From the IMG/VR virus record IMGVR_UViG_3300031369_000001, positions 1 to 64,000 of that record: a stretch of 64,000 nucleotides of DNA, one strand, 5' to 3'. Below the pieces are notes generated by a model. That model worked only from the letters and a program-made list of their open reading frames with translations. It made no database searches and was not told where the DNA came from. The position numbers and the translations under genes are program-made. Shown piece after piece: positions 32,484 through 40,202 of the stretch. Within the stretch, counting starts at the first letter, position 1; every line of letters starts with the position of its first letter. Origin of the DNA: a virus.

Positions 32484-33395
32484 ATGGGAACATCACATTT
32501 AAACATTCTTTTAAGAGACCATCTTTGTACACCAATTACTGATTGCTGGATGCTTGATTTAGCTGTTCAGCTTTGTAATGGGACACCGTTATATGATGTA
32601 TTTCCTATTGTACAGCAATTAAAGGATAGATATTCGTATGCTGCTGTAGTTAAGGATTTATCTGAATATCCTTTACCTGATCAAAGTGGAAATACTCTAC
32701 AGGTTACTGTAAGCAGTGGGACTATGGAGGAACTCACATTTACTGCTCCAGCAATGACGCAGTCTCAGATTTTTACTCAAATTAAGAATAGAAACTTTAC
32801 GGGGTGTAAAGTTTATATTCAAGATGGCCAAATTGTCATTGAAACAAATGATAAAGGTCCTACAGTTACTTTGACTATTGGTGGGTCTAATTCTATCGGA
32901 TGGGCACCTGTGGAACAGGGAGCAGGTTATCGGATTAGTACTCGCTATTATCATAGTGCCTATCGAATTAATATACTTCCTCCTAGTGGACAGTATATTA
33001 ATCATGTTGAAATGGATGTTCCTGTTGGGTGCTATAAGGTATTTGGTAGAGTTTGTCATGGTAAGAATGAGGATACCTCTAAGGTTATGCAGGTAATTGA
33101 GAATTGTGGGGAATGTTATACGGCCAACCTCTTATTGCCGGAAGTTATGAATTGTTCTCGAGATGTTATTTACCCATTAATGCACAAGTTACTTGATTAT
33201 CAGGGATTGCCTGATATTGCTGATAGGGCAAAGGTATTACAGGGCATTGCGTATGTTGCTAATTTACCGAGGGAACAGATTTTAGTTGAATTGGCCGATC
33301 GGAAACAGGATGCCTTGGATATTGATAGGACTGATCTTGCAGCACAGGTTGATTTAATTATTGCTATCGCACAATTACTTCCACAGTGTTGTTAA
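32484..33395 (+). CDS. isolated, probably highly expressed protein of unknown role
   Basis: A 303-aa protein preceded by a perfect AAGGAGGT site seven bases from the ATG and bounded by terminators on both sides, a monocistronic layout typical of abundant proteins. The N-terminal part is helical, the middle (residues 65-185) beta-rich, and the C-terminal 90 residues helical. It has many cysteines (GCYKVFGRVC, NCGECY, final QCC). No family recognised. It could be a structural or decoration protein or an abundant host-takeover protein. Confidence 0.6.
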   Translation: MGTSHLNILLRDHLCTPITDCWMLDLAVQLCNGTPLYDVFPIVQQLKDRYSYAAVVKDLSEYPLPDQSGNTLQVTVSSGTMEELTFTAPAMTQSQIFTQIKNRNFTGCKVYIQDGQIVIETNDKGPTVTLTIGGSNSIGWAPVEQGAGYRISTRYYHSAYRINILPPSGQYINHVEMDVPVGCYKVFGRVCHGKNEDTSKVMQVIENCGECYTANLLLPEVMNCSRDVIYPLMHKLLDYQGLPDIADRAKVLQGIAYVANLPREQILVELADRKQDALDIDRTDLAAQVDLIIAIAQLLPQCC

Positions 33396-33458
33396 TTTCT
33401 AAAAAAGGGCTATATTGTAGATAGGCACTTTGTGCCCCTCCTGTATCTTTGTTGGGGT

Positions 33459-33506
33459 TGCCCTTGGCAGTGAGTCTCCTTTCCTCCTACCAAGGGCACT
33501 TTTTTA
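33459..33506 (+). terminator. rho-independent terminator
   Basis: TGCCCTTGG (33459-33467) and CCAAGGGCA (33490-33498) form a perfect 9-bp stem, followed by CTTTTTTAT. A smaller hairpin (GGCACTTTGTGCC, 33424-33436) lies just upstream. Confidence 0.85.
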
Positions 33507-33551
33507 TAGACAATACCTCCATTTTGCCGTAAAATATTTAGAGGAATAGTA

Positions 33552-33584
33552 TTAAGGTATAATTAAGTACTTTAATACCTAAAT
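33552..33584 (+). promoter_or_regulatory. operator-like inverted half sites
   Basis: AAGGTAT (33554-33560) and ATACCT (33575-33580) are the half sites of the palindrome at 21132, here spread apart. They precede a small gene and the XRE regulator. Confidence 0.4.
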
Positions 33585-33598
33585 GAAAGGAAAAACAA

Positions 33599-33828
33599 AT
33601 GTTGATTAAAAATGTCACTGTTTTGGTTGATCGTGGGTGCGATAGGATTATGATCACGTTTGAAGATAAAGAGGCTTTTCCTAATTTGTGTGATAATACC
33701 GTCATACACATAGATACACAAAAGGGCATATGGGTATTAATCCAGAAGTGATTAGTTCTCTTCATGGGGTTGTTGAAAAAGGTGAGGAGTTAAAAGATAG
33801 ACACATTGAGTTTACAAAACGTACTTAG
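33599..33828 (+). CDS. small gene with possible -1 ribosomal frameshift
   Basis: The zero frame (33599-33751) gives 50 aa (MLIKNVTVLVDRGCDRIMITFEDKEAF...). At 33720-33726 the in-frame heptamer A AAG GGC fits the X XXY YYZ slippery rule. A -1 shift there enters a frame that continues without stop to 33828, adding HMGINPEVISSLHGVVEKGE and a basic end, for about 76 aa. The second frame also has its own ATG at 33730, so two overlapping genes or a sequencing indel are alternatives. Confidence 0.45.
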
Positions 33829-33849
33829 ACGCAATGAAAGGAAGTAGGA

Positions 33850-34425
33850 ATGGACAGGAAAGAGATAAAGGATATACCTGTGAATAGAAAATTGTATGGA
33901 GAATATCTTCGTGAGGAAAGAAAGAAAAAACGAAAAACTCTTGGAGATATTGCAAGAGCACTGGAAGTATCAGTTACCTGTGTATCAGATATTGAGCGAG
34001 CTAAACGATGCCCATTTAGTGATACTCAAAATGAAATCATTGCGAGAATTCTCCAAATTTCTGTTGAGGAATTAAAGTTACGCGCAGCAGAAAGCCTAGG
34101 AGCGTTTATCTTAGTGGATTGTAATGTTTTACTTGTTTGGTTTACTTCTGATGGTTTTTCTAATCTTTATCTTATAAAAAATCCTATAAAAAAAGATATT
34201 GAACTCTTAGAGAAAGCACATGGGCATTATGTAAATGTAGATGAAGAAGATGCTATTCAAGAGGTTTTAATAATAGCTGATTATATATGTGAGAATGTAG
34301 ATTATTGGTCAAATAAGAATGATCCTAATATGGGTAAATGGGTTAATTACAAATTGGATACATCTTCTCCTATTATAGTAGACGTTCCTATCTCTATTAT
34401 TTATACATGTGGTTGGGTAGATTAG
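33850..34425 (+). CDS. XRE-family transcriptional regulator
   Basis: A 191-aa protein. Residues about 12-70 form a lambda-repressor-like helix-turn-helix: YLREERKKKRKTLGDIARALEVSVTCVSDIERAKRCPFS...IIARILQISVEELKLRA. The C-terminal half (FILVDCNVLLVWFTSDGFSNLYLI) is of unknown type; no protease or metal motif is seen. It is a candidate binder of the AGGTATTTAAATACCT sites, one of which lies 270 bp upstream. Confidence 0.75.
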   Translation: MDRKEIKDIPVNRKLYGEYLREERKKKRKTLGDIARALEVSVTCVSDIERAKRCPFSDTQNEIIARILQISVEELKLRAAESLGAFILVDCNVLLVWFTSDGFSNLYLIKNPIKKDIELLEKAHGHYVNVDEEDAIQEVLIIADYICENVDYWSNKNDPNMGKWVNYKLDTSSPIIVDVPISIIYTCGWVD

Positions 34426-34427
34426 AA

Positions 34428-34718
34428 ATGAAACTACGAGATATGAAGCCGAATGTTCGGTATAAGGTTATTAAGGGATCAACGGACAAAGCTTTTCAAA
34501 TAGGGGATAGTGTTGAATTATGTGAAAAATCAAAGGATATTTTGAATCAAAATGCAGGTGGGTGGATGGATTCATATGATTTAGAAGAATCTGGTTATTT
34601 GGATAAAGTATTCGTTGATGTGGATACTGAATATCTTGTGAAAAAGATAAAAGAGAAAAAGGAGCAATTAGAAAAAGAAATCGATTTATTGAGTAGTTTA
34701 TTGGAGAAAGAGAAATGA
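34428..34718 (+). CDS. small protein, tandem paralogue 1 (MKLRDMKPN type)
   Basis: A 96-aa protein from the ATG at 34428. MKLRDMKPNVRYKVIKGSTDKAFQIGD is followed by a C-terminal coiled helix. The first 65 residues match the next gene closely, so the pair arose by duplication. Fold probably a small beta barrel. Confidence 0.6.
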   Translation: MKLRDMKPNVRYKVIKGSTDKAFQIGDSVELCEKSKDILNQNAGGWMDSYDLEESGYLDKVFVDVDTEYLVKKIKEKKEQLEKEIDLLSSLLEKEK

Positions 34719-34909
34719 AGTTACGAGATGTAAAACCAAATACTAGTTATATAGTTATTAAGGGATCTAAGGATGACACTTTTCAAAGAGGGGATAAGAT
34801 TTATATTGATGCGTTGTACGAAGATGGTTTTATTCATGGTATTGATGCGTGGATAAATGTAAAAAATTCTGTTTATTTGGATGAAGTAGTAGTGGAAGAA
34901 ATAGATTAG
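34715..34909 (+). CDS. small protein, tandem paralogue 2
   Basis: A 64-aa protein MKLRDVKPNTSYIVIKGSKDDTFQRGD... lacking the coiled helix of its upstream copy and overlapping it by 4 bp. Function unknown. Confidence 0.6.
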   Translation: MKLRDVKPNTSYIVIKGSKDDTFQRGDKIYIDALYEDGFIHGIDAWINVKNSVYLDEVVVEEID

Positions 34910-34983
34910 TTTTTACTTTTTGGTTAATACCTTGTCTTTTTTCTAGAAATACTTCATATATAGAATAATGGAAGGAGGGAAAA

Positions 34984-35676
34984 ATGCTTCCTGTAACGCA
35001 TATTTTTTCTAGACGGCAAACTTGGCCAGGGCAAGTTCCTAAAAGATTAGACCCTATTTGTTATGGGCCGCAAAGATTAGCGGATTTTGAAAAATTTAAT
35101 CAATGGACGCAGTCCACTGTGTCTACTGCTAAAGATGTGGTAGAGGGGCTAGGATTCCCTATTTCTCAAGAAAAGGAGTGGATAACTTTTCTTCAGACGC
35201 AGATTACTGGTCAAAAAAATGAGTTAGAATTTAGAAAATCAGTAGTTCTGAAGGCCATTTCAGATAATTTAGATCCTTTTTTACGGAATATAATTGGCGT
35301 ACGTGCTATTAAATATTTTCGAAATATGAAAAAAAGTATACCTATTTTTATGTTACGAAAAGCGGTTCCTCGAGGAGGTTCTTACTATAGGAGGGTACCT
35401 AAGAAGAATGGAAATGGTTATAATTATTATTATAATCAAGAAACATACGAGCGAAGTAAGGGGGCACATTTAGGTGGCCCTGATACTGTTTCAGGGTATT
35501 TAGGAAATAAAATAAAAAATATTTTGAGTAATGGGGCGCAAAATCCTGAAGTATTTAAAAACCTTGTAAAAAAACATGGTTTAGATAAGATAGAAAGTGT
35601 GATGACTGAGTTACAAAAGAAAGGAAATTTGAAAATCAGTAAAGGTAAATTTTACTGGGTAGAAAGTGAGGGATAA
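34984..35676 (+). CDS. virion-type protein with GGSYYRR linker
   Basis: A 230-aa protein preceded by GGAGGG. The middle contains LRKAVPRGGSYYRRVPKKNG and then YYYNQETYERSKGAHLGGPD, a diverged form of the linker found in the giant fusions, again directly after an LxKA site. Other possible cleavage sites are FRKS, VLKA and MKKS. The C-terminal 70 residues are helical (winged-helix-like: LVKKHGLDKIESVMTELQKKGNLKISKGKFYW). Probably a minor head protein processed by the prohead protease. Confidence 0.55.
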   Translation: MLPVTHIFSRRQTWPGQVPKRLDPICYGPQRLADFEKFNQWTQSTVSTAKDVVEGLGFPISQEKEWITFLQTQITGQKNELEFRKSVVLKAISDNLDPFLRNIIGVRAIKYFRNMKKSIPIFMLRKAVPRGGSYYRRVPKKNGNGYNYYYNQETYERSKGAHLGGPDTVSGYLGNKIKNILSNGAQNPEVFKNLVKKHGLDKIESVMTELQKKGNLKISKGKFYWVESEG

Positions 35677-35680
35677 TGAA

Positions 35681-35872
35681 ATGGAACTTTTTTGTAAAGT
35701 ATGTGGATCTCCTGTGAATGGAGAATATCTTCGAATTGGTCATTTAGAGCGCAATGTGTATTCGTGTACAAATCGACATTGTGAACGAGCATCATTGCAT
35801 TATCTAAAGGATAATGCCTCCTTGCCTTCTTGGATTCGTCTGAATCTTCAAGAATATAAAAAGGCCAATTAA
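35681..35872 (+). CDS. Ogr/Delta-like zinc-finger protein
   Basis: A 63-aa protein MELFCKVCGSPVNGEYLRIGHLERNVYSCTNRHCERAS... The spacing CxxCGSP, about 22 residues, CxNxxC is that of Ogr/Delta zinc fingers, which activate late genes in P2/P4. It sits at the start of the head-gene block, so a late activator role is attractive but unproven. Confidence 0.5.
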   Translation: MELFCKVCGSPVNGEYLRIGHLERNVYSCTNRHCERASLHYLKDNASLPSWIRLNLQEYKKAN

Positions 35873-36033
35873 TGGCTAAATCTCCAAGGGTATTTACACA
35901 TTGCCGTTGGGATTGTAATCGAATAGCAATTTTATTTATAGATAAAGAATTGTCTATAGATATTACACTAGAGGAAGCTAAAGAACTTTTTTCTAGCCTT
36001 AGAAAAAGATATAGAAGAGTATTCTTCGAATAA
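35872..36033 (+). CDS. hypothetical small basic protein
   Basis: A 53-aa protein MAKSPRVFTHCRWDCNRIAILF... with one-base overlap (TAATG) to the zinc-finger gene. Amphipathic helix LEEAKELFSSLRKRYRR at the end. No family recognised. Confidence 0.45.
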   Translation: MAKSPRVFTHCRWDCNRIAILFIDKELSIDITLEEAKELFSSLRKRYRRVFFE

Positions 36034-36059
36034 AGATTGAAATAAAAGGAGTATGTTAA

Positions 36060-37334
36060 ATGGAAAAGGCAGTTTGGTCAAATGCGCATATGAATGATTT
36101 GCCGGATAGTGCGTTTCTTTATATTGAATCAGGTGGAAAGAAAGATGAAAGTGGTAAAACGGTACCTCGTTCATTGCGTCATTTTCCTTATAGAGGAATG
36201 GATGGTAAAATTGATTTAGCACATGTAAGGAATGCAATTGCCCGCATTCCTCAATCTAAGTGTGGTTTATCGGAACAACAAAAAGTAGCCTTACAGAATA
36301 GGGCTCGTAAATTATTGGAAGGAAAAAAAGAAATGGAAAAAGCAATGTTTCATATTAATTTGCAAAAAGCTGGTCAAGTTTATTATGGGCCTAAAGGCGG
36401 AAAGTATCGAGATCCACAACATAAAATACCTTGGAGCGATAAAGAATTAAAGTATGGAATGACTAAAGAAGAAGGACATATTCAATCTAGTGTATACAAG
36501 ATACATAATACTGCTTCAGATACAGAAGCGTTAAAATTATTTAAAGAAATTACTGGTACATACGGAAATGATAAGATTAAAGAGGTTATTGCTAAACAGA
36601 ATATTCCTATAAGTTCTGGACTAAAAGATGCCTTAAATTCTTATCGTGGAAGAAAAGATTTTATTAATACTTTACAAAATCATATTAATTGGGTCAAGAA
36701 GTATGGGGCGAAAAGAGATAAAGAAGAATCTTCAAACGTTCATGGAAAAATACTTAAAAGTTTAAATGAAGAAATTGAAATCTTAGAGACTTTTTTAAAG
36801 TCTACAATTGAAGATAGTTCTTTACCTATTATTGGAAAAGGTAAGGAACAAGGAGATCAAACATTAGATGGTAAAGGGAAATCTTCTGGCACTCCTGGTA
36901 GTGGTAGTACTGCCCCTGATAGAGGGGTGACAAAACCATCTGTAAAAAAGTTATCTGAAGATGATGAAGTAGACGAGAAAAATATGAAAGATCATAAGAA
37001 GCCTATTGAGAACACTGCAAGGAAAAGCCTTAATCTTTCTACTCACGCACATGACTATATGGCTAGAGAGGTAGCGTTACGAAAGGCTCAATTGCTTAAA
37101 GAAGATTTGGTTTATATTGAACCAGATGAACCTATTCAAAAGTCTATTGAAAATAAAATAATGACCTCTGATGAAATGGCTGTTCTTTCTATGCAGGATG
37201 AATCTTTTTATAAAGCGCATTTACTGAATCGGCCTTTGTCTGGTATTTCTTTAAGTACTGTTAGCAAGTGTAGACATTGCAGTAATACTTTTAGTAAAGC
37301 AATAACAGTTTGTCCGAATTGTGGTCGTATGTAA
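36060..37334 (+). CDS. multi-module head protein with cleavage sites and zinc ribbon
   Basis: A 424-aa protein. Residues 1-93 (WSNAHMNDLPDSAFLYIESGGKK...LAHVRNAIARIPQ) form a small domain seen fused to phage head and protease proteins (DUF6582-like, from memory). Next comes LQKAGQVYYGPKGGKYRDPQHKIPW, a cleavage-type site followed by the conserved linker. A helical region, a low-complexity Gly/Ser segment and a final zinc ribbon CRHCSNTF...CPNCG follow. Many sites of the form LxK[AS] (MEKA, LRKA, IQKS, FYKA, FSKA) are scattered through it. It precedes the portal gene. Confidence 0.6.
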   Translation: MEKAVWSNAHMNDLPDSAFLYIESGGKKDESGKTVPRSLRHFPYRGMDGKIDLAHVRNAIARIPQSKCGLSEQQKVALQNRARKLLEGKKEMEKAMFHINLQKAGQVYYGPKGGKYRDPQHKIPWSDKELKYGMTKEEGHIQSSVYKIHNTASDTEALKLFKEITGTYGNDKIKEVIAKQNIPISSGLKDALNSYRGRKDFINTLQNHINWVKKYGAKRDKEESSNVHGKILKSLNEEIEILETFLKSTIEDSSLPIIGKGKEQGDQTLDGKGKSSGTPGSGSTAPDRGVTKPSVKKLSEDDEVDEKNMKDHKKPIENTARKSLNLSTHAHDYMAREVALRKAQLLKEDLVYIEPDEPIQKSIENKIMTSDEMAVLSMQDESFYKAHLLNRPLSGISLSTVSKCRHCSNTFSKAITVCPNCGRM

Positions 37335-37351
37335 TATAAAGGATTTTGATT

Positions 37352-38944
37352 ATGGGCATTATTAGTACTTTTCAAGAAATGATGCCTATTGCTACGGATT
37401 TGATAAAAGCTAAACTTGAGCAGTCACGACAAGCAATCAATGTTCAAGCACAACAATTATCTAATCCAGCGCAAAAGGCAGATAATGATCCTAAGTCTAT
37501 TTTCTTTGATCCTTATTCCGTAGTAGAGCAATTTGGCTATAAGGATCGTCCTTCATCTATTACGTATGCTACTTTGTGGAATATCTTTTGTAAGCTTCCA
37601 ATTGTTCAAGCAATTGTATTTTTAAGAATGAATCAAGTAGCGGCTTTTGCTACTCCTCAACAAGATAAATTTTCATTAGGATTTCGAGTAGTATTAAAGG
37701 ATAAGGATAAGAATACTACTAAGCAAGAACAGAGATTCATTGCACAGATGAATAATGTTTTATTAAATACGGGAGTAACAAATAATTCTAGAGGCAGAGA
37801 CAGCTTTAAAACTTTTTTAAAGAAATTAGTATTTGATACCCTTATATATGACCAAATGTGTTTTGAAATAGTTCCTAATAGAAAAGGTCTCCCCGCCGAA
37901 TGGTATGCTACAGATGCAGCTACCATTAGAATTGCAGATAATGGGAATGTATTTAATGATGAAGACAAAACAAAAGAGATCAGATATGTACAGGTATATG
38001 ATGGGGTAGTGATTAACGAATATACCCAATATGAAATGGTATTTGGTGTAAGACACCCTAATACTAATATCAGGCTTCAAGGATATGGGGTAAGTGAATT
38101 AGAATTATTGGTGTCTACAATTACTTCCTTATTGTATGGCCATCAATACAATCAGAAGTTTTTTACACAAGGTTCTAGTGCCAAAGGTATTTTGAATTTT
38201 AAAGGAACAACTAATGCTAAGCAACTTGCTGAATTCAAAAGGCATTGGTACACTTTACTTTCTTCGGTTAATAACGCATGGAAAACTCCTATAACTAATA
38301 CCGAGGGTATCGAATGGGTTAATATGCAGCAGACACATAGGGATATGGAATTTTCTGCGTGGATGGATTTTCTTATTAAAGAAGCTTCTGCTGTATATGC
38401 AACTGATCCAGCAGAAATTAATTTTAATTACGGTAATACTGGTCAATCGAGAGCTTTAGTTGAAAGTTCTTCTGCTGAAAAAATTATAGAAAGTAAAGAG
38501 CGCGGACTACGTCCCTTATTAAATGACGTAGGGGAATTAATTGCCATTCATATAGTGGAACCTATTAACCCTGATTTTACTTTTGAGTTTATGGGGCTTG
38601 ATGCAGAAACAAAAGATAGTGTTGCTAAAAGAAATCAACAAAGAGTTCAAACCTATATTACGGTAAATGAATTAAGGGCTGAAGAAGATAGACCTCCATT
38701 GCCAGATGAACAAGGGGATATTATACTGAATCAGGTTTACATTCAGAACAAACAGCAAACACAAGCAATGCAGCAACAAGAAGAAGGTGATCAAAACGAA
38801 AACGGAATGACACAAGATGAAGAAGGTGATGATGGAAAACAAGATATAAGATCTTTATTATCTAAATATTCTGAGGATGATTTAGTTGATCAAAATGAAG
38901 ATGATGAAGTAAAGAAAAGTTTAGTATTGGATGTAGTTTTATAA
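37352..38944 (+). CDS. portal protein (HK97-like)
   Basis: About 530 aa from the ATG at 37352, eight bases after AAAGGA. The layout is that of HK97/SPP1-type portals: an N-terminal clip of helices, LPIVQAIVFLRMNQVA, beta-rich wing, YGVSELELLVSTI and the long stem helix SAEKIIESKERGLRPLLNDVGELIAIHIVEPINPDFTFEF. The portal is the dodecameric ring for DNA entry. The C-terminal tail is acidic and Gln-rich and ends VKKSLVLDVVL, a possible cleavage site 8 residues from the end. Confidence 0.85.
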   Translation: MGIISTFQEMMPIATDLIKAKLEQSRQAINVQAQQLSNPAQKADNDPKSIFFDPYSVVEQFGYKDRPSSITYATLWNIFCKLPIVQAIVFLRMNQVAAFATPQQDKFSLGFRVVLKDKDKNTTKQEQRFIAQMNNVLLNTGVTNNSRGRDSFKTFLKKLVFDTLIYDQMCFEIVPNRKGLPAEWYATDAATIRIADNGNVFNDEDKTKEIRYVQVYDGVVINEYTQYEMVFGVRHPNTNIRLQGYGVSELELLVSTITSLLYGHQYNQKFFTQGSSAKGILNFKGTTNAKQLAEFKRHWYTLLSSVNNAWKTPITNTEGIEWVNMQQTHRDMEFSAWMDFLIKEASAVYATDPAEINFNYGNTGQSRALVESSSAEKIIESKERGLRPLLNDVGELIAIHIVEPINPDFTFEFMGLDAETKDSVAKRNQQRVQTYITVNELRAEEDRPPLPDEQGDIILNQVYIQNKQQTQAMQQQEEGDQNENGMTQDEEGDDGKQDIRSLLSKYSEDDLVDQNEDDEVKKSLVLDVVL

Positions 38945-38959
38945 AATAAGGAAATTGAG

Positions 38960-39169
38960 ATGAGTATTGATAAAAAATTTGTTGACCGTTATGCAGACGC
39001 TTTATCTAGGCTACATATTTCTGTTGAGGTAATTAGTTACTATGAGTCTTTGTTAAAAGATGCTAATCAATTAATTTATGAAGCGTCTAAACATACTACG
39101 AATGATTCTTTTTATAATAGGTGTCTTAGTTGGGAAGAAGGTTACCATAATAGGAGGGATAATGTCTAA
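38960..39169 (+). CDS. hypothetical small helical protein
   Basis: A 69-aa protein MSIDKKFVDRYADALSRLHISVEV... It lies between the portal and a zinc-knuckle gene, overlapping the latter by 8 bp. No family recognised. Confidence 0.5.
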   Translation: MSIDKKFVDRYADALSRLHISVEVISYYESLLKDANQLIYEASKHTTNDSFYNRCLSWEEGYHNRRDNV

Positions 39170-39347
39170 GATAAAACATATTTGTCGTAATTGTGCCTTT
39201 ATGCGAAGAAGCGCTAAACCTAAAACTATTTATAAATGTAGAATTAAAATTATGCATGGCATACTTCCATCGGTTGTTAAACCATCAAATGAATGTGACG
39301 TAGAGAATGGTTTTCAGCCGTTGCGGATCTTAAATAAGGATAAATAA
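39162..39347 (+). CDS. small cysteine-containing protein
   Basis: A 61-aa basic protein from the ATG at 39162 (AGGAGG upstream). CRNCAFMRR, YKCRIK and NECDVENGF give four cysteines in an order typical of small phage zinc proteins. Function unknown. Confidence 0.55.
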   Translation: MSKIKHICRNCAFMRRSAKPKTIYKCRIKIMHGILPSVVKPSNECDVENGFQPLRILNKDK

Positions 39348-39349
39348 TT

Positions 39350-39730
39350 ATGAAATTGGAACATATAGTGAATGCTAGAATTATAAAAGAATCAGATTTA
39401 AGTGATTTATATTTTGGTTTAAGTAATGACTTAGCTAAGATTACTGTTTCTGAATATGATAAATATTGTTCTGGTACTATTAATATTGATATAGGAGGAA
39501 CAGAAGCTCTTTCTTTTGGGGATATTGATACAGTCAAAGGTATTTTATTAGTAGTTAACAATGATTGCGAATTAACTGTAAATAGCAGTAATGTTCCTAT
39601 TTCATTGATACGTCATACGGATACTACTTACCCAAAAGCTAGTTTTTTCATGAACGCTTTAATTAGTGATTTTAGCATTAAGGCATTAACTGTAGCTTTA
39701 TCTGGTTTTTATTGTGCTTGGGGGGAATAA
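39350..39730 (+). CDS. beta-rich hypothetical virion protein
   Basis: A 126-aa protein with alternating strands (GTINIDIGGTEALSFGDIDTVKGILLVVNNDCELTVNSSNVPISLI). It resembles small neck or decoration proteins, as do the genes at 61048 and 61368. Function inferred from position only. Confidence 0.5.
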   Translation: MKLEHIVNARIIKESDLSDLYFGLSNDLAKITVSEYDKYCSGTINIDIGGTEALSFGDIDTVKGILLVVNNDCELTVNSSNVPISLIRHTDTTYPKASFFMNALISDFSIKALTVALSGFYCAWGE

Positions 39731-40201
39731 ATGGCTAGGAAAGATGAGATTGAGAGTATAGAAAAAGTATTACAACTTTATACTCAACAAATGGATAGCC
39801 AAATTACTAGGTTCAATGAAATTGTGATTGAGCAATCGATTCAAATTGGAAAGCAATCTGTTAATTTTGAAAGACTAGAGCGGACTGTAGCGCAAGAAGT
39901 ACTTCCAGTGATTAAAGAGCTTCCTGGATTGATAGAGCACGGCATTAGATTAGCCCAAGATACTTGTCCATTGTATAAAGCTTGGGATAGGAAAGAAAAA
40001 GAATCAGTAGGAGATAAATTGGGTTCTTTATTTGATTCTAAACCACCAAATAAAAAGAAATTTACAATATCTACTAATCTTAAAATTAGATTAATTGAAG
40101 CGCTTATTCTTTTACTTCTATCCCTTGCGGCATGGTTTGGTATAAGTAGTTACAATGAACCTTTTTCAGTTGCTGATAAAGCAGTAACAACCCATAAGTA
40201 A
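39731..40201 (+). CDS. coiled-coil protein with C-terminal membrane helix
   Basis: A 156-aa protein. The first 90 residues are coiled-coil-like; one membrane helix LIEALILLLLSLAAWFGI lies near residues 121-138, with the C-terminus following. The layout recalls phage membrane proteins such as holin-like or spanin-like factors, but nothing specific is seen. Confidence 0.5.
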   Translation: MARKDEIESIEKVLQLYTQQMDSQITRFNEIVIEQSIQIGKQSVNFERLERTVAQEVLPVIKELPGLIEHGIRLAQDTCPLYKAWDRKEKESVGDKLGSLFDSKPPNKKKFTISTNLKIRLIEALILLLLSLAAWFGISSYNEPFSVADKAVTTHK

Positions 40202-40202
40202 A

